DNA of 64,000 nt from Colius striatus (Eukaryota > Chordata > Aves > Coliiformes > Coliidae): positions 9,088,001 to 9,152,000 of the forward strand of contig NC_084774.1 in assembly GCF_028858725.1 (NCBI RefSeq), written 5' to 3'. Positions 21,936-35,984 of this stretch are shown piece by piece (position 1 is the first letter of the stretch; each line of letters starts with the position of its first letter). The notes beneath the pieces are model-generated. The model saw only the letters and a program-made list of their open reading frames with translations. It ran no database searches and was not told the DNA's origin. Both the position numbers and the translations under genes were made by a program.

Positions 21936-24900
21936 CTCAGAAGTGATAACTGGATGTTATTTCCTGTTTTCCATTGAGTTAAACCCCGTGTCTAGTTGCT
22001 GTTCAGAGCAGTGAACTGATTAAGTTCCAGGTTCGTTCTGAGTTGTTGTTTGTGAACTTCAGGAGCGCCGTTGCACAGGGACGCTGCTTCTCCACCCATG
22101 TACAATTCTGATGTGTGTCTTGGAGTTATCCTGACCTGAGTGGTGAAAGAAAAATAGGATGTGAACCATCTCTTGTCTTTAGAAAATATCTTTTATCATT
22201 GCTGGGGTTTGATTTGCCTCAGTCACACTTTTGAAGGCTCTAACATTAATGCCGGGAAATAACGTTTTTGCTTGGAGTCAACCATTCCTATCACAGAGCA
22301 AAATAAGTGCAAACTGAACAGAAGTATTTGGCCTGGAGAGTAGCTAGTGGGAACAATTACCTTCCTTTATAACTGTCTCACTCTTGTCTTTTTTTCCCCT
22401 ACCAAGTTCCTGATTTCCACACTTGCTCATTTCCTTCTTGTTGCACTTTTGAGAATTGCTTTGGCACAACATTTGCTGTTCACAATGAACTTGGGCAAAA
22501 CCAGGCAGCTAGAGCTAATCAGAAGGTGTTTGGAAGATGTGTAGTTACAGTATCCCAAACATACCTCACTATTTCACTGGATGAGCTGGTTAACAACAAT
22601 CAACATGACTTTATTTCCCATTACTAGTCCTGAACTGTGCCGGAGAAGCATCTTGGATGATGAAAACTCATCGTGTTCTGTGGCTGTCCTGTCATGTGCA
22701 ACGCCTTACCCCGGTTTCCTGCAGCTTATCTTAAAACCACGTGTCTTCCAGTGACTTGTTCTGTTGAAACCTTCCTTAAAAAGCCCAGTTAGTCCCTTGT
22801 GCATGTTAACAATTATCTTTCCACGATGACTTTCACTCTTCCTTCCTTCCTTTCTATTCTGAGGCTGTTTAAATGTGTGGATGTATAGAATACTGTTTAA
22901 AAATAACTATAAATGAGGTAAGGTGCTATTTTGCAATTAATTCTATTTCTGTTAAGCAACTGTAGGAAGATGTGTCTTGCTTTGGGGAATATGTGTAACA
23001 ATAACAGAGGTTTTGGCATTGGCAGCGTCCTGTTGTGTGTACAGGCAGACTGAAGAGACCCCTGTCATGCTCCAGCGTTAGCTCAGAGGGAGGAATAAAA
23101 GCATCACACTCGCAAGAGCTGCAGGGTGTTCTGGCTTTGTTCTCAGTTATTACTTTAGGTGGAAAGAAAGACTAAAGGTGATTGCTCTGTGTGCTGGCAC
23201 TCGAAGGTGTGTGCATTGGGAGTGGCAAGGGTTAAACGCTGCATGGCTGTAACAGTGGCCTTTTTGTTCAAAGTCCTCTGAAGTCTGATTCCAGTCTCAA
23301 ACCCCCTAGTTTATAAACTATATCAGCTTGTAGATGTTCCATTTCTTATCCCAGTTGCAATGTTAGGAAACTCAGTTACAATTAAAGCCCAGAACGTGTT
23401 TCTTTTCCTCAAGTGCCAGGTTTGCAGACGAAGCCTATGGCTGGAAATTCAAGCTACGTCTTTCCTTGTTAATCACTAGCAAGTTGGTGGGAGAATCAGT
23501 AGGACAAACACCAGCCTCAATTGCTGGATTAACCCATAAATTATGGGCTGGCTTTTAAAAATTCTTAAATCCTCAACAAGATACTGTTTTTAGGCTGAAT
23601 GATGGGACTAAGGCTGTGCTCCATCGGGCAGTTTGCAGATAAAACGTGTACTGAGGGACAGATCTGTGGGAATAAACACCAGTGGGGTTTCTGGAGGAGC
23701 AGTGTAAAATAAGTCTGTTTTGTTAGCGAAACTATACTGAATAGTTACAAAATATCAGAATCTATCTCCTGTAAGAAAATGTCAGTTTAAATTAAACCCA
23801 CTTTTAATCCAAGCCTGTGACTCATTTGGCTATTTCTGTCAAAATGAGCTGGGTGGAGATGTTAGGAGGTCTCCTGTCCTGAGCACCTTACCCTGAGACT
23901 GCCTCAAACATGTGAGTTGTAGCTGGTTCATATATATTCTGGCTGGCTTGTAAAAAATGTAGGTACATTAGCAATGCATTCATCATGAAAACTTTTTGAT
24001 CACTAGGGAATAAATGTGTCCTCTACCCCAGGGTGCTTCCTGCTGCGCCCTGCTGCGTGGTCACCTCTGGAGATGGAGTCTGTTCTAGCTGACCTAAGAT
24101 TAGATAAAAATACTCTCAGTGCAGGCATTACCCAGCCTTCAACAGAAAAGGAAATCTATTGTATTTTCCTACCAAAACAACAACTAAAAGCTTGAGTGAT
24201 GTTGGCTGTGCTGGTTGGTTCAGATTTTCTTCTCCCACGCTTCTGAGTGTCTGTGTGCTGGGGGTTTGAATGGGGCGGGTATGAAACTCATCTCCTTGTA
24301 CCTTTTAAACCATTTGCTGACACATCTGACACTATCCAGTGAGGAGGAATCTCATTGAAGAATCTCTTGCATGTCCAAGTTTGAGATAGATATATATATA
24401 TATAATTTGTATCAGTCAGTTTGTTAAATCTCTGTTTCTGATTTGCCATTTCACTGTTAGTCTTTTCAGGTCTGTCCTACTGCTGTGTATCTGTGCAAGG
24501 ATAGTTCTGATCTGGGGTACACTTTGAGTCTTATGATTGCTGGGGGAGTGTCATCCTGATTTGGATGAGACTGGCTGTGGATAAAAGCAATTTGTGGTTT
24601 CTCTGTCAGTTGGCAGAGGTTTATTTGGGGACCTGGAGACACTCTGCTTGGGGGGCTTGGGCTCCTTGGGTCTGTGCTCACCTCCTCACAGTGTTCAGAG
24701 GGGTTTTTATCCCATGACCTGTGCCTCATTTGTAATCAGAGGACCACTTATTCCTGGTGATGTTGCATTGGTTTGGGTGTTTGTTTGCTGGGTTTTTTGA
24801 GGGGTGGCTGGATTTGGTGGGGTTTCCTGACAGCAGGACTCAGGTCAGCGTTGCAGCTTGCTCCTGGCACTTCAGATCATACAGAATCTGGTGGTTCTAG

Positions 24901-27900
24901 GGTGGAAAGGAGCATGGAAAGGATTATAATCACTGTGATTGTAATTTTAATCTGTAGCTTCCTGAAAACAGTAGTTTTGGGGGTGACTTTGGAAGTGATT
25001 GAAAACATTGCTTTCAAGCTTAAGCCATCTTTACAACACCCGTTTGCTCTGTCCTGGCATGTTTGTCTCAGCTGCAGGACTGCAGGAGAGCAGCTTCCTA
25101 TTGTGCTGGGGATGTTTGACTGACAAGGAAGGGTGACAATCAGTGCCTTGATGCCAAAGGCCTGTCACCCCAAGCTGCTGTGGCTCTGCTGACCTCAGTT
25201 CTCGAGCTGTTGTCACAGCTTGGACGTGGAGCTGTACCGGCACATCCCTCATTGCCAGGTCTGCATCAAGACTTCCCTCAGTGTGTATCTTCTGAATAGA
25301 CAGGTTGTCATTAACACTTGTCTTAGTTGGCACTGGGCTAGGCACAGCCACTACCCCAGTGGCTGATAAACCAAACAGCTCTTCTCTGTGCCTGCTCTGC
25401 TGGCTTTTTGGGCTGAAGCCTGTGGCATTGGATGCAGCCTTGCTGTCAGGAAAGGAAAAGGAGTGGTGGTTTGGTTCTGGTTTGTGTTTTTTGGTTGTTA
25501 TTTTTGAACGTTTCTTATTAGTATTCTGTCTTTCCTGAAAAGACAGATCTGTTGTGTTAGTTTTGCCTTTGTTTTTTTCTTTTTAGGGTCTAATAAAGGC
25601 AGCTTTGAATGTGTCAGAAGCCCATGTTTTCTGGCTTTGTTTTTCTTCAGGAGGAAATTAAAACAGTCTTTGGCAGTTTCTGTGAGGAAGTGAAATAATG
25701 AAGTAGTAAAATCTCCTCCCCACTCTCCACAAAAACTGGGGAAATACACTTGAGCAATTAGGAGAAGAAAGGATTTTAAGATAGGCTTCGTTTTTAAACC
25801 TTGCAAAAAGACCAAAGTTGTTGCAACTGAAGCCCCCTCACAGCTTCACCGAGCTGGTATGAGTGTTGCTGGAATAATTATGCACCATCTCAGGCTAGGA
25901 GGAGCTCCTCAGGTGTGAGGCAAATCAAGGGGAGAAAAAGTTTTGTTTCTGTCTGTATTATTAAATAAAAAAGCTTAATCTTTAGAGTTAAATCTTGTAG
26001 ATGACTAAGGAGTGAATACCCTGTAAAACAGAAAAGCAGGCTCTGACATTAGTTATGTTGGTTGCATACAACGTTTTTATCTTCTCTTTCCCTGACTTGG
26101 TGGGTGGTTGTTTCTAGAACCTTGCCTTTGTTTCTGCAGTGCAGGTCTGCTTCTTTGGCTTCTTTTGCTTCTTTATTCATCCCTTTTTAAGAGGAAGACT
26201 TGTGTGCTCAGTGAGGGAAGAGATACCTATTAAAGAACTGAATGGCAGAAGTTAATAACCTGAAAGCAGGTAAAGTTTCTCAAAGGGAAACACCAGACCT
26301 AATCATTTCAGACTTAGGTTGAAGGTAAGTGACTTACCTTCTGCTGTTGACACCACTTGGTCTACGTTTTTGCTTTGTTACTGCTTAAAAGAAACGATTC
26401 ATTTCCAAGCCATTGACAAAAACTGTTCATGGTTGAAACTGCCAGGAGCTCTTATTTGACAACAAAGCAATTCCTTTGGTCTACATTTTGCAGTTTGTAA
26501 AACCAGGCTTGTGCATGATTTAAGTTTTGAGGAAGAAACCCCTTATTTACCTGTTTATCTGCTGCCACAGTCCATGGCAAAAAAAGAGAGGAACTTTTAT
26601 TTCCCCCTCCATCTCCTGCTGCTGTGAATGAGTACAGAGTAAATCTTCCCCTGCCCTGCCCTTCCAGGTTACTATTAAGATAAATCTCTTTTTCCTTCCC
26701 TTTGCTGTCCAGTTTGTCATTTAGAAGGTACGTTCATGTCTGGGAAGATGGTTGTGCCATTGCTTTTCCCTCTCAGACTGCTTAGATGGCTTTTTCAGGC
26801 GTCCTCTGTAACCTCACTTTGTTCCTTCTTTTTGAGCCGGCAAAAACTGCTTGTGCTGCACAAAGGTGTCACTCAGACCAGTGTTCTCTCCTGAACCCGC
26901 TGCTACAGTTGGTTGTTTACTGACCAGTTAGTGCTTCATGCAACAGAAGGCCCATCCTGACCTACTGACAGTGGCTGCTGAGGGGTCAGGGATCACATTT
27001 TGACAACTGATCCAATTTGCTGAACCTTTTGCCACACGAGTCATGTTTTTTCCCCCCTTTATTGCCATCTAAAAGCCTTTATTTGTCTTACCTACAGGTG
27101 TGACCTAATAGTATAAATCCCATTTTTAATGTGAGGAACCCATCTGTTTGTTTTTCTATGTTTCAAAGGTTCAGTGCTTTGACTGTACTGATACAGTCAT
27201 TAGCAATATGAGGTTTTAATTGATATATCCAACCTGCTGAGCACAAATGGAGCTGCAGCTCTGCACTGATGCTCCTGAGCAAGTTGAAGCTATTTCTTCT
27301 CTAGAAGCAGCAAGTGGCATCAGTCTCACTCCACCCACAGTAGTGAATCTGATTTGTCCCAGTGAACTTGCCTGCTATGAGTAGTTGCAGGGATTGAAGC
27401 ACGCTGTAGATTTGTACAGAGAAAGGACTCAGAGTAATAATGAGGCAAGCAAACACAACTACTGTGTTCCATCCTTTTTGCAGAGCTGAGTGAGCAGATG
27501 TTGAGTTTCTTTACAGTTCAATTTGTGACACTTGTGCTCTGCCACATGAACACATGATGCCACAAACAGGAATGTAATTTTCCTGAAGAGTTAAATAGAA
27601 GCAATGAAATCCAAAGCAGGGAATCCCCTCACACCCCCAGGGTTTTACAGAGTAATTCTCTTAGTTGGGGAGGAAGGATGGAAAATGTGGATCTAATACT
27701 TTACATTTTCCTTCCCCCTCCTATGGAAAACCTTTGTTAGGTTTGAATCTCGCTCTTGTGGAGAGTAGAAGGTTGCAAGTCTTTATAACAGGTTGGTCAA
27801 TCAGTCTTAAATGGCTACATTTTAATCTGCTAAGCTTATTAGAGAAACAACACTTGTATCACTGTAGTTAAGTTTGTCACAAGTTGCAGTGTCCAATCCT

Positions 27901-28329
27901 GAAGGATGGATGTTAAATCAATTTAGACTGAATTTGGCTTGAGGTTGTGTTGTTCCAGTCTTCATTGATGTAAAAGCCCTGTACTGTTGTGGTTTTGTTT
28001 AAAAACCCCTCATACTTGGGAGAATTTATTGAAGGCTTTTGCATCTCTTGCTGTTGGAAACCTCCCTTCTGTTCCCAAGGCAAATGAATTTGGCCATAGT
28101 CGGGGTCTGTATTTCTGGGAGAAGGATGTGTGCACCTGAATGAATTCCCTGCATGCTAGGTTAGCTTTGCTTCAGAAACAGAATGGTTTTATGCATGTGA
28201 AAGCTGAAAGGCTTCTGTGCTGTGATAGAAAAAATATAACCAGCACCCAAACACTGGCTCTTGGATGCTTTAATGAACTAGTAAATGTTTGTGCTTCAAT
28301 TAATGGGGGAAAGATGAAGGTTTCAAGAC

Positions 28330-28575
28330 AGCAAGGGGCAGTGGGTACAAGCTGGAACAGAAGAGGTTCCAAATAAACATAAGGAAAAGCTGCTTCTGTG
28401 TGAAGGTGAGGGAGCACTGGAAGGGGCTGCCCAGATGGGCTGTGAAGCCTCCTTCTCTGGAGACATTCCAACCCACCTGGATGAGTTCCTGTGTGCCCTA
28501 CTCTAGGTGGTGCTGCTCTGGCAGGGGGTTGCACTGATGAGATTTCCAGGTCCCTCCCAGCCCCGTGAATGCTCA
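28330..28575 (+). mobile_element. CR1 LINE 3' fragment
   Basis: It contains CR1 landmarks in order: AATAAACATAAGGAAAAGCT, a CTGCCCAGATGGGCTGTGAA block, TGGAGACATTCCAACCCACC and CCAGGTCCCTCCCAGCCC near the 3' end. About 245 bp, 5'-truncated as usual for CR1. Confidence 0.8.
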
Positions 28576-29590
28576 TGGAGAATACTTTAAAACAGCAGCA
28601 GTCTTCTGAGTGCACTCAGTAGCCAGTTTGCTTTGCCTTTTCACATCATCTTTTTTTGCAACGCTGATTCATTTTGCAGGTGAGGATGTGAAAGTAAAGA
28701 CTGCTGAAGCTTGGGGTTTCTGTTGATTCTTTTACACTTTATTTGCCCTCATTGGAGCATCATTTCTTCAACTACTTGACAACTGGGACTTTTTCCCTTT
28801 GAGTTTTTGTGCTTTGTTTGGAACTGGGGTACCATCCCCTCATCTGGATGTGAAATGCTTCCGTTTCTCTTTGGCATCTGTCCATTCATTTTCCTCTCCC
28901 TTTTGTTTGCACTGTGAGTATTGTGCAGTAAGGAGGGGAGATACTCACGGGCGATTACAGACAGGGTATTATGTAGAGCTCTGGGTCAGTGGATCTGGCC
29001 TGCTGGATAATGGGATTGGGTGGGTAGATCAAAACATTCCTCAGGCCCTACATTAGAATTGCCAGTTGCAGCAGAAGTGAAGGGAGCAGGAGCCCAGACA
29101 GTCAGTGATGGGCTGAGGGGGGATGATGCAAAGTTGCTGCCGTGGGTTTCTCGTGTGCTTTTGATTCTGTAAGAAGTAATTTCCTTCTGCAATGTATCTT
29201 GGTCTCCTGTGGTTATTTCCAGCTGTAAATTAGGCTTGCTGCTGTTCATGAACCTGTTGGCATAGCTGAAAGACTAAAGAAAATGTTGCTGTTTGCACCC
29301 CTGTTAAGATAAAAAGACTTGTCTATGTATTCCGAGTCCTGTACATGTGTGATGGATACATGCTGTAAAAAAGAAAGACTTTCCTTCTGATGGAGTTTTG
29401 ATGAGGCCTGGGCTGGAATCTTGAATTATCTGAAGCTTCTAGCCACACATCATTGCGTTTTCATTTACTTCATTATATGCCTGAAGTGCTGACTTCAGCA
29501 GGATAGCTCATTTTGTCAAAGGCAGGCGAGTATAATCGAATCTCCAAAGCACATTTCAACTTTGCTTTGTTCTCCTCCTTCCCCTTGCAG

Positions 29591-29687
29591 ATCTCCAGCT
29601 GTGTACATCCATGAATTGAGCACACTGTAGGTGTTTTTCAGCTCGACTGTCACCAGTTCTGAAGCTTAGGTTGCTGTCTGAAACAGA
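29591..29687 (+). other. Candidate untranslated exon of DNAJC5
   Basis: A pyrimidine-rich acceptor (ctccttccccttgcag) and a donor gtaagt at 29688 enclose 97 nt. It has no long frame; a short ATG AAT TGA lies inside. Only expression data can tell whether it is used as a 5' UTR exon. Confidence 0.35.
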
Positions 29688-29904
29688 GTAAGTGTTAAAC
29701 TGAGAGATGGTCTTATCTAGGTATGAAGGCAGAGCTTATTTAGGGGGGGAAAAAAGTGTGTGGAGGGAAAGTAGAGATGGAGAGAGAAAATGTACAGTGA
29801 CCAGAGACAGAACTGGTGGACTCTTGTCTGAATGAGCCTTGTTCTAGTCCCTGGTGTCCCATCATTCTGGTTGCTAACCCCATTAACCATCCACAGCTTT
29901 AGAG

Positions 29905-29948
29905 GTGTTCCTGTTGGGGGTTACTCTTCCAACCCTGCCATTCTATGA
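29905..29948 (+). mobile_element. Possible CR1 tail
   Basis: Ends with CTTCCAACCCTGCCATTCTA then TGAA, the pattern of CR1 3' ends. Too short to be certain. Confidence 0.4.
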
Positions 29949-31169
29949 AGGAAGCAGTGGGCAGGGAACCTGGAAGCTTTCCTAAGTTCACAAAATAAGA
30001 CATTTTTCATCTGGGAGGTGTTTAATGTTGCACACAATCTGAGTGGGGGAGTTTAAACTTCTGCCTGTGGCACATGTGCTCCCTGTCTTTCATTCTTTAG
30101 CAAAAGTCCTTTGATGGTATCCATCAAATGAACTAAATAGGCCCATCAACAGTAAACTGGTTATTTTCTTGTTGGTTGGTTCATTCTTGCTCATTTATGG
30201 ACATGCTGCAAAGACCAAGCTGCTGCTTACAGATGGCATAAACCAAATGCTGCAGTCAGTAATGCCAACAGCTGCTGGGGTGTGTTCCCAGCACCTCTCC
30301 CTGCCACACCAAACCCTGCAGGTTTGTGACAAGGGTGCTTCTCAGTTGCATGGGGACTTGACTTCTCAAGTGCATTCAGAGCTTGTTCTTTGGAACCTGC
30401 TGAAAGGGTTGGGATGATGATGAAGTGATGACTTGCCAGCTAAAAGCTGCTCTGAAGTCTCAGTCATGAAGTTTATGCTTTGGTTATCTAATGCATAAAT
30501 GACTTTGTGATTCATGGCTTGGGTTAGCTGCATCCTGCACCCCCTTAACTGCAAAGACATTTTAATCTCTTGCAGTGATTTTTTTTCCCCTGGATTTTTC
30601 CATAGCATTGCCCAGCACTCCCTAGGCTCCTCACACCCCTTCATTCTCTAAATGCCTAAGTTGAACAAGTCCAAAGTCTTAGACAGATAATGGTTATTAG
30701 AGTTTCTGTGTGACTTGGTGTCTTTGTTTTATGCAAATGTGTGTGTGTGTCTCACATGCCAAAAGGTTTGGGAAGAGAGGCTGATGCTACAGATAAAAGC
30801 ACAGAGCCCTTGAATCTATACTTTGTGACTTACTTGGACAGCTAACCAATTCTACAGATAAGTATTTATACTCTGGAGACTGACTTTGTGTTTACATTGT
30901 GAAGACGTTGGAGTGAGAGCATAATGAAAGGACTTAATGCAGCCCTTCACATGGGTTCTGGTGCTGTGTGCCTCTGAAACACACCTGGACTGCAGCATCT
31001 GGGCCTCAGTACTCCCCTGCTCCAAGTAAAAGCCCTGTATGGATCCAGGAGGTTACATTTCTGGGATTTCACTTCCCTCTTGCCCTTAGCACATTGCAAA
31101 GGATTGTTATAATTAAATGAGCCCACAACTAGTTAGTGAACAATTGATTTGCTTTTCTTTTGTCTTTAG

Positions 31170-31237
31170 GAGATTGAGTTTTAGAGGTGTGTGGAGGCCA
31201 TTACCACTTACCTTAGAACATTCCAAATAGATCCCAG
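31170..31237 (+). other. Candidate untranslated exon of DNAJC5
   Basis: A strong acceptor (gcttttcttttgtctttag) and a consensus donor CAG|gtaagt enclose 68 nt with stops in the frames examined. As a non-coding exon it could join the CpG-island exon to the ATG exon. Inference only. Confidence 0.38.
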
Positions 31238-34195
31238 GTAAGTACTGTATTTTGTTTGATTCCTTGTAGCTAAAAAAATTTGCCCTCGTTGAAATGCAAA
31301 ACAGTGCTGAAGGAACAGAGCTCCAAGTTTCCTGTAGAGATCTCTACTGCCCCACAAAGCCAAGCTTCAAACAACTGGTATTTTTCCTGAGAATGCAATC
31401 TCCTATGTGTCTCTCTCCACTTTAAAAATGATGTTTTTTTTCACCCTAAATAAAAAATAGCCAGAGTGTGAGAAGGACTCTGGGTGGCTCAGACACAGGT
31501 GGGCAGGATGTGGAGGCCAGTGGGGCTGCTTCATTTCTGTGATACATCAATACTTACCAAAGTGTTTGCTGACTGGGTGCTTTAATTTAGGCTTTTGCTG
31601 CTAAATGTTGGTCAGGATAGAACATTTTAGTTGGAGGACCACATGCACTGCACTGGAAATGTGTGAAATGCTCGTGATCTTAAGTTTAACTGGCATTCTG
31701 TTTTACCACAAGAGTCAGTAACCTGAAATGCTCTGTGGAATACAAATCTTTCCTAAAATACTCCAGTGCTTCCTCAAGTTGTGTAATAAAGCCTCAGCTA
31801 GATATCATTTTTGTAAGACCTGGCAAAACACCCAATTCCAAGCTGGGCTCCTTAATCATCTGCTAATATGCTCTTAAAGCTGTCACTGCAGACAAAGGTA
31901 GTGATTGTACTAAAGACACTGGCGGGGTTGGTGCTGTGCTAGGGCAGCAGCCTGCTGCCTCCTCTCCTATCCAGCACTTCCAGCGTAGCTTTGGGCTTGT
32001 CTTTCTCATTCCTTTTCTTTCTCTTTTGTCCCTTTTGGGGGATTTCTTTGTTTTTTGTGTTACTGGCGATGGATGGAAAGGTTGGGAAGCTGTTTTGTTC
32101 TGGTTTCATCCGTTGCAATTGGGATAGAGAGCATCTGTGAAGGTTAATGACTCACCATTGCCCTCTGCCTGGTGGGTATCGTTTACCACATCAGGAACTG
32201 GTGGATTTGGTCTGTTACAGCAGGATTTCACTTTTTGGAACAACTGTTGACAGCCAGATTCCCTCACTGGAGACAGACTCTACAGTTGTTGTGAACAGCA
32301 CGTGTTTAGAGGGCTGTGCCTTGGCACAGGCATCCATGATGTGGTTTAAAAAAGAAGCCCAAACCCTCCTTTCTTAATAACTGTAAACTTATGGCTGTGC
32401 AGGTATGAGGAAAATTAAAAGTCTGGTGAAGACTGTACCCCAATGTCCTGCTGTAGTGTTATTTTTCATGTTGCTTTGCTTCCTCTGCACCTTCTGGTTT
32501 TTAGGAGTGGAGCTGAACAGCCACAGCTCCTTTCATAAGCAGCCTGTCCTCCAGTGAGGAGATTCAAGGGGGTGGCTGTGCCTTTGTCACTTGCATGGAA
32601 AAATACACAGAATTAATTGGATATGTGGAAAGTGGTATTTTAGGCAGCTTGGTACTTGACCCAGGTTTGTTAATGAATAAATGTTTAATGCTTCAGCCTT
32701 GGAGTGAAATGAGATGTACCTCTGCAGCCTGCTTTGGGATGCTAACAACGCTGCAATTGCCCCCCCCCTATCCTTTAATGGCTACAAGGAGGTTCCTTCT
32801 CTTGGGGATCTGCCTCTTGCAGTTCAGCATGGTTACAAGCTCCTGAGTGAGCTGTCAGTGGCCTCCACTCTCCCTCCTGCCACACACCTAAGCATGTTTT
32901 TCTTGAAAAGTTGCTCCCACCTCGCTGCTCCTTTCGAATTAAACCCTTTGCAGTGTCTTGTGGCAGGGTCAGGTGAAGTTTTCATCCTCCCTCCCTGCTC
33001 CTGGCTGCCAGATGTGCTGTCACCCTTTTTGGTCCTGGCATTCATGGGGATGTTCTGTCAGTATTTAATTCCCTAAACTGGCAGGGGACTGTTCATTTTC
33101 CTTTCCATGTTAATGAGTTCAATACAACTTACAAAAAGGGTCAGCAGACCTGGCAGAAACTGAAGAGATCAGCAGTTCCATTACACTTGGTGGGATTCTT
33201 TTGTGAAGCTAAGAAGCAAATTAATCTTCCTAAGGTTCAGTTCACCATTGATGTGTTCAAAATGTTGAGTCTGGCTTCCATATAACCTATGTATCAGATT
33301 TACCCCAAGTCTTTTCAGCAAGGTGATACCAATTAAGCTAAACTGCTCCTGCTGAAAGCAGTTGAGTTTTCTGGTAAAGCTAACAGGGGATATTCTGGTA
33401 CACAGATGGTTAAAAACTGTGCTGTTTAATCCAGGGGATTACCTTTCTTCAGAGAGAAACCTTCAGGGCATCCTGCTCAGAATATGTAGCAGATGGCTTG
33501 TTGCTGCTGAATACACCACGTTTTGAAGGGACAGAGCAGCTTTCAGTGTTGTGAGTTAGAGCCACTTGTAAAAACAGGAGAGGATCTGATCTCCTGGTTC
33601 ATGAAATACTCTGAACTGAAATTACTTGCACCTTGATGGTCTGTTTCATATTTGACAAGCCAAAGGTTGCCTTCCTACTAGAAAGACCCTGCTGTTCCCT
33701 TCAACAACTTTCCCAGATGAATTCCCATTGCCACCCTGTCCTCCACTCTCCTGCCAAGGCCAAAGTGTCTGTCTCACACTCCCTTGGCTGGAGGTGCTGA
33801 GGGGTGACCAGCAGCAGAGCTACAGCAGGGTTCCCAGGAGGGCAGTGGGGATGTGGGGGTGGGCACAGGCAGAGAGCAGGAGCTGCATGGGAAGTCAGAG
33901 CCATGGTCAGAGCAGGAGCAGGCCCTGTGATTAGTTAGATTAGCAGAGAGCAGTCAGGATCAGCAGTCTTTGACCTCAGCCCTGGGACTGTGCCTGGAGG
34001 GGGCTGGGAGGCTCTGGCCAGGCTGACCCACAGCTGTGGGTGAGAGAAGGCTGTCACCCAGGGTTGTGCCTGGTGTTTTCCTGCATGTGGCATTTCCTTC
34101 CTCAGGGATTTGTTTCCCCTCCTTTCACTGAAACAGATTGTGCCCAAATAAAGCAATCAGTTGCATTGTGTCTTGCAGCACTCAATTTTCCTTTC

Positions 34196-34990
34196 ACAGA
34201 ATCACAGAGTGGTGGGGGTTGGAAGGGACCTCTAAAGTTCATCCAGCCCCAGCCCCTGCTCAAGCAGGTTCCCCTGGCTCAGGGGGCACAGGAGCATGTC
34301 CAGGTGGGTTAGAAACCTCCTGAGAAGGAGCCTCCACACCCTCCCTGGGCAGCCTGGGCCAGGGCTCCCTCCCTTCAGCACCAAAGGAGCTTCTCCTTGT
34401 GTTTAGGTGGAACTTCCCGTGTTCCAGCTTTTGTCCATTACTCCTTGTCCTGTAAAAGTATTGCCCCATCCTCCTGACAAACACCTTTTAAACACTTGTA
34501 AGCATTAATGAGATCTCCCCTCAGCCTTCCCCAGGCTGAACAGCCCCAGGGCTGCAGCCTTTCCTCCTCACACACACGTTCCATCCCCTCGGCATTCTGG
34601 CAGCCCTGCACTGGCCTCTCTCCAGCAGTTCCCTGACTCTCTGGAGCTGGGGAGCCCAGAACTGGACACAGGACTCCAGATGAGGCCTCAGCAGGGCAGA
34701 GCAGAGAGAGAGCAGATCCTCCCTCAACCTGCAGCCCACACTCTTCTGGATGCCCCCAGACTGCCATTGGCTTCTTGCCCATGTTGCTGCTCATGGTCAG
34801 TTTATTATCAACCAGCACTCCCAGGTTCCTCTCCTGGAGCTGCTCTCCCACAGGTCACCCCCAGCCTGTCCTGGTGCAGGGGGTTGTTCCTCCTCAGGTG
34901 CAAAGCTCTGCCCTTGCCCTTGTTAAATCTCAGGAGTTCCTCTCTGCCCAACTCCAGCTGGTCAAGGTCTTGCTGAAGATAGATCTCATA
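34196..34990 (-). mobile_element. CR1 LINE, 5'-truncated, with end of ORF2
   Basis: About 800 bp in minus orientation. Its 3' end is at the low coordinate (TTTCACAGAATCACAGAGTG on the plus strand). Translation on the minus strand gives pieces of the CR1 reverse-transcriptase C-terminal region: LGVLVDNKLTMS, LLRPHLE, VQFWAPQ and LRGDLINAYKCLKG. These lie in more than one frame, so the copy is frameshifted and dead. This is the longest CR1 copy in the window. Confidence 0.93.
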
Positions 34991-35984
34991 GAGGAAACTT
35001 TTGGTAGCTGAGGGTATATTTGAAGAGATTTTCTCCCCCTAGGCATATACTCAGCTTTCAGATGTGGGGTGTATCTCAGATTCTTGGCCAAGGCATTAGA
35101 GTTTAGGCCTTGTATTAGTAATAACTTGTAGCTTCCTTGTTAGGTAGCTTTTAATTACATTTACCAGAGCTGCCAAAGACTTCCTGAAGGAAATGAGATG
35201 AGAATTTGCTAGTTCAGCCCCTGGGTTCCAGTCAGAGAAACTGGGCACGGTGCTGAGTGTTAAACCAACATAAAGCTGGAGAGGTTGAATGCCAAAGAGC
35301 AGGTAACAGTAGGCACAGAGATGAACAAGACAGTTGACTCTGTCCACATCCTTGCCACCCAGTCCCACTTGCACAGACATGGTGATGCCCACGTGTTGGC
35401 ACTGACAGAGCTGTGAGTTGTGTGAGACTGCCCCAAGAACCAGGCGCTGCAGGAGTGTTTCTTTCGGTAGTCTTTGAAAAGCTGAAGTTATTAACTTTGT
35501 TATGTAAGATAAAGGGTTAAATTAGAAAAGTCTGATGCTTTAAATACCTTTTTCAAAGACTACATAATCTGGTGTGGGCTAACTGTAATGACATAATCCC
35601 AAAACAGCCAATAGTCTTCTCCTCGATGCTCATCCCTGCTGCAGTTCTGCAGCTGAGGGGTGGCCCATGCTAATCTCCTGAGGGTGTCAGGGGACAGAAT
35701 GCATCTGCCCATGGACCAGGGGAAGCCTCTGGGGCCTTTCAGGTTTGAATTTGGAGCAGGAGGTTAATCCATATTGAAGTAGAATGATTTTTAACTGGAA
35801 TGTGTGTTTGATCCAGGGCTTTGGATTAGGAGGGAGATTTCCTCCTCTCTGGGGGGATAGGCATGTCTTCTTTCCCTGTGGGATGCACAGGCCTGCTCAA
35901 ACTGGAGTTATCTAAAGGATCCTGCTTGACCTGGTGTTGATGATAAGACAGAAGGCTGGGGCTTTGGGAGATGTGTGGATATCC

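Noticed and set aside
24391-24404. Short TA dinucleotide run
   Set aside because: Only a few units; ordinary simple sequence.
34438-34851. Minus-strand 137-codon frame as a host gene
   Set aside because: Its pieces (LGVLVDNKLTMS, RGDLINAYKCLKG) are CR1 reverse-transcriptase remnants in a frameshifted LINE.
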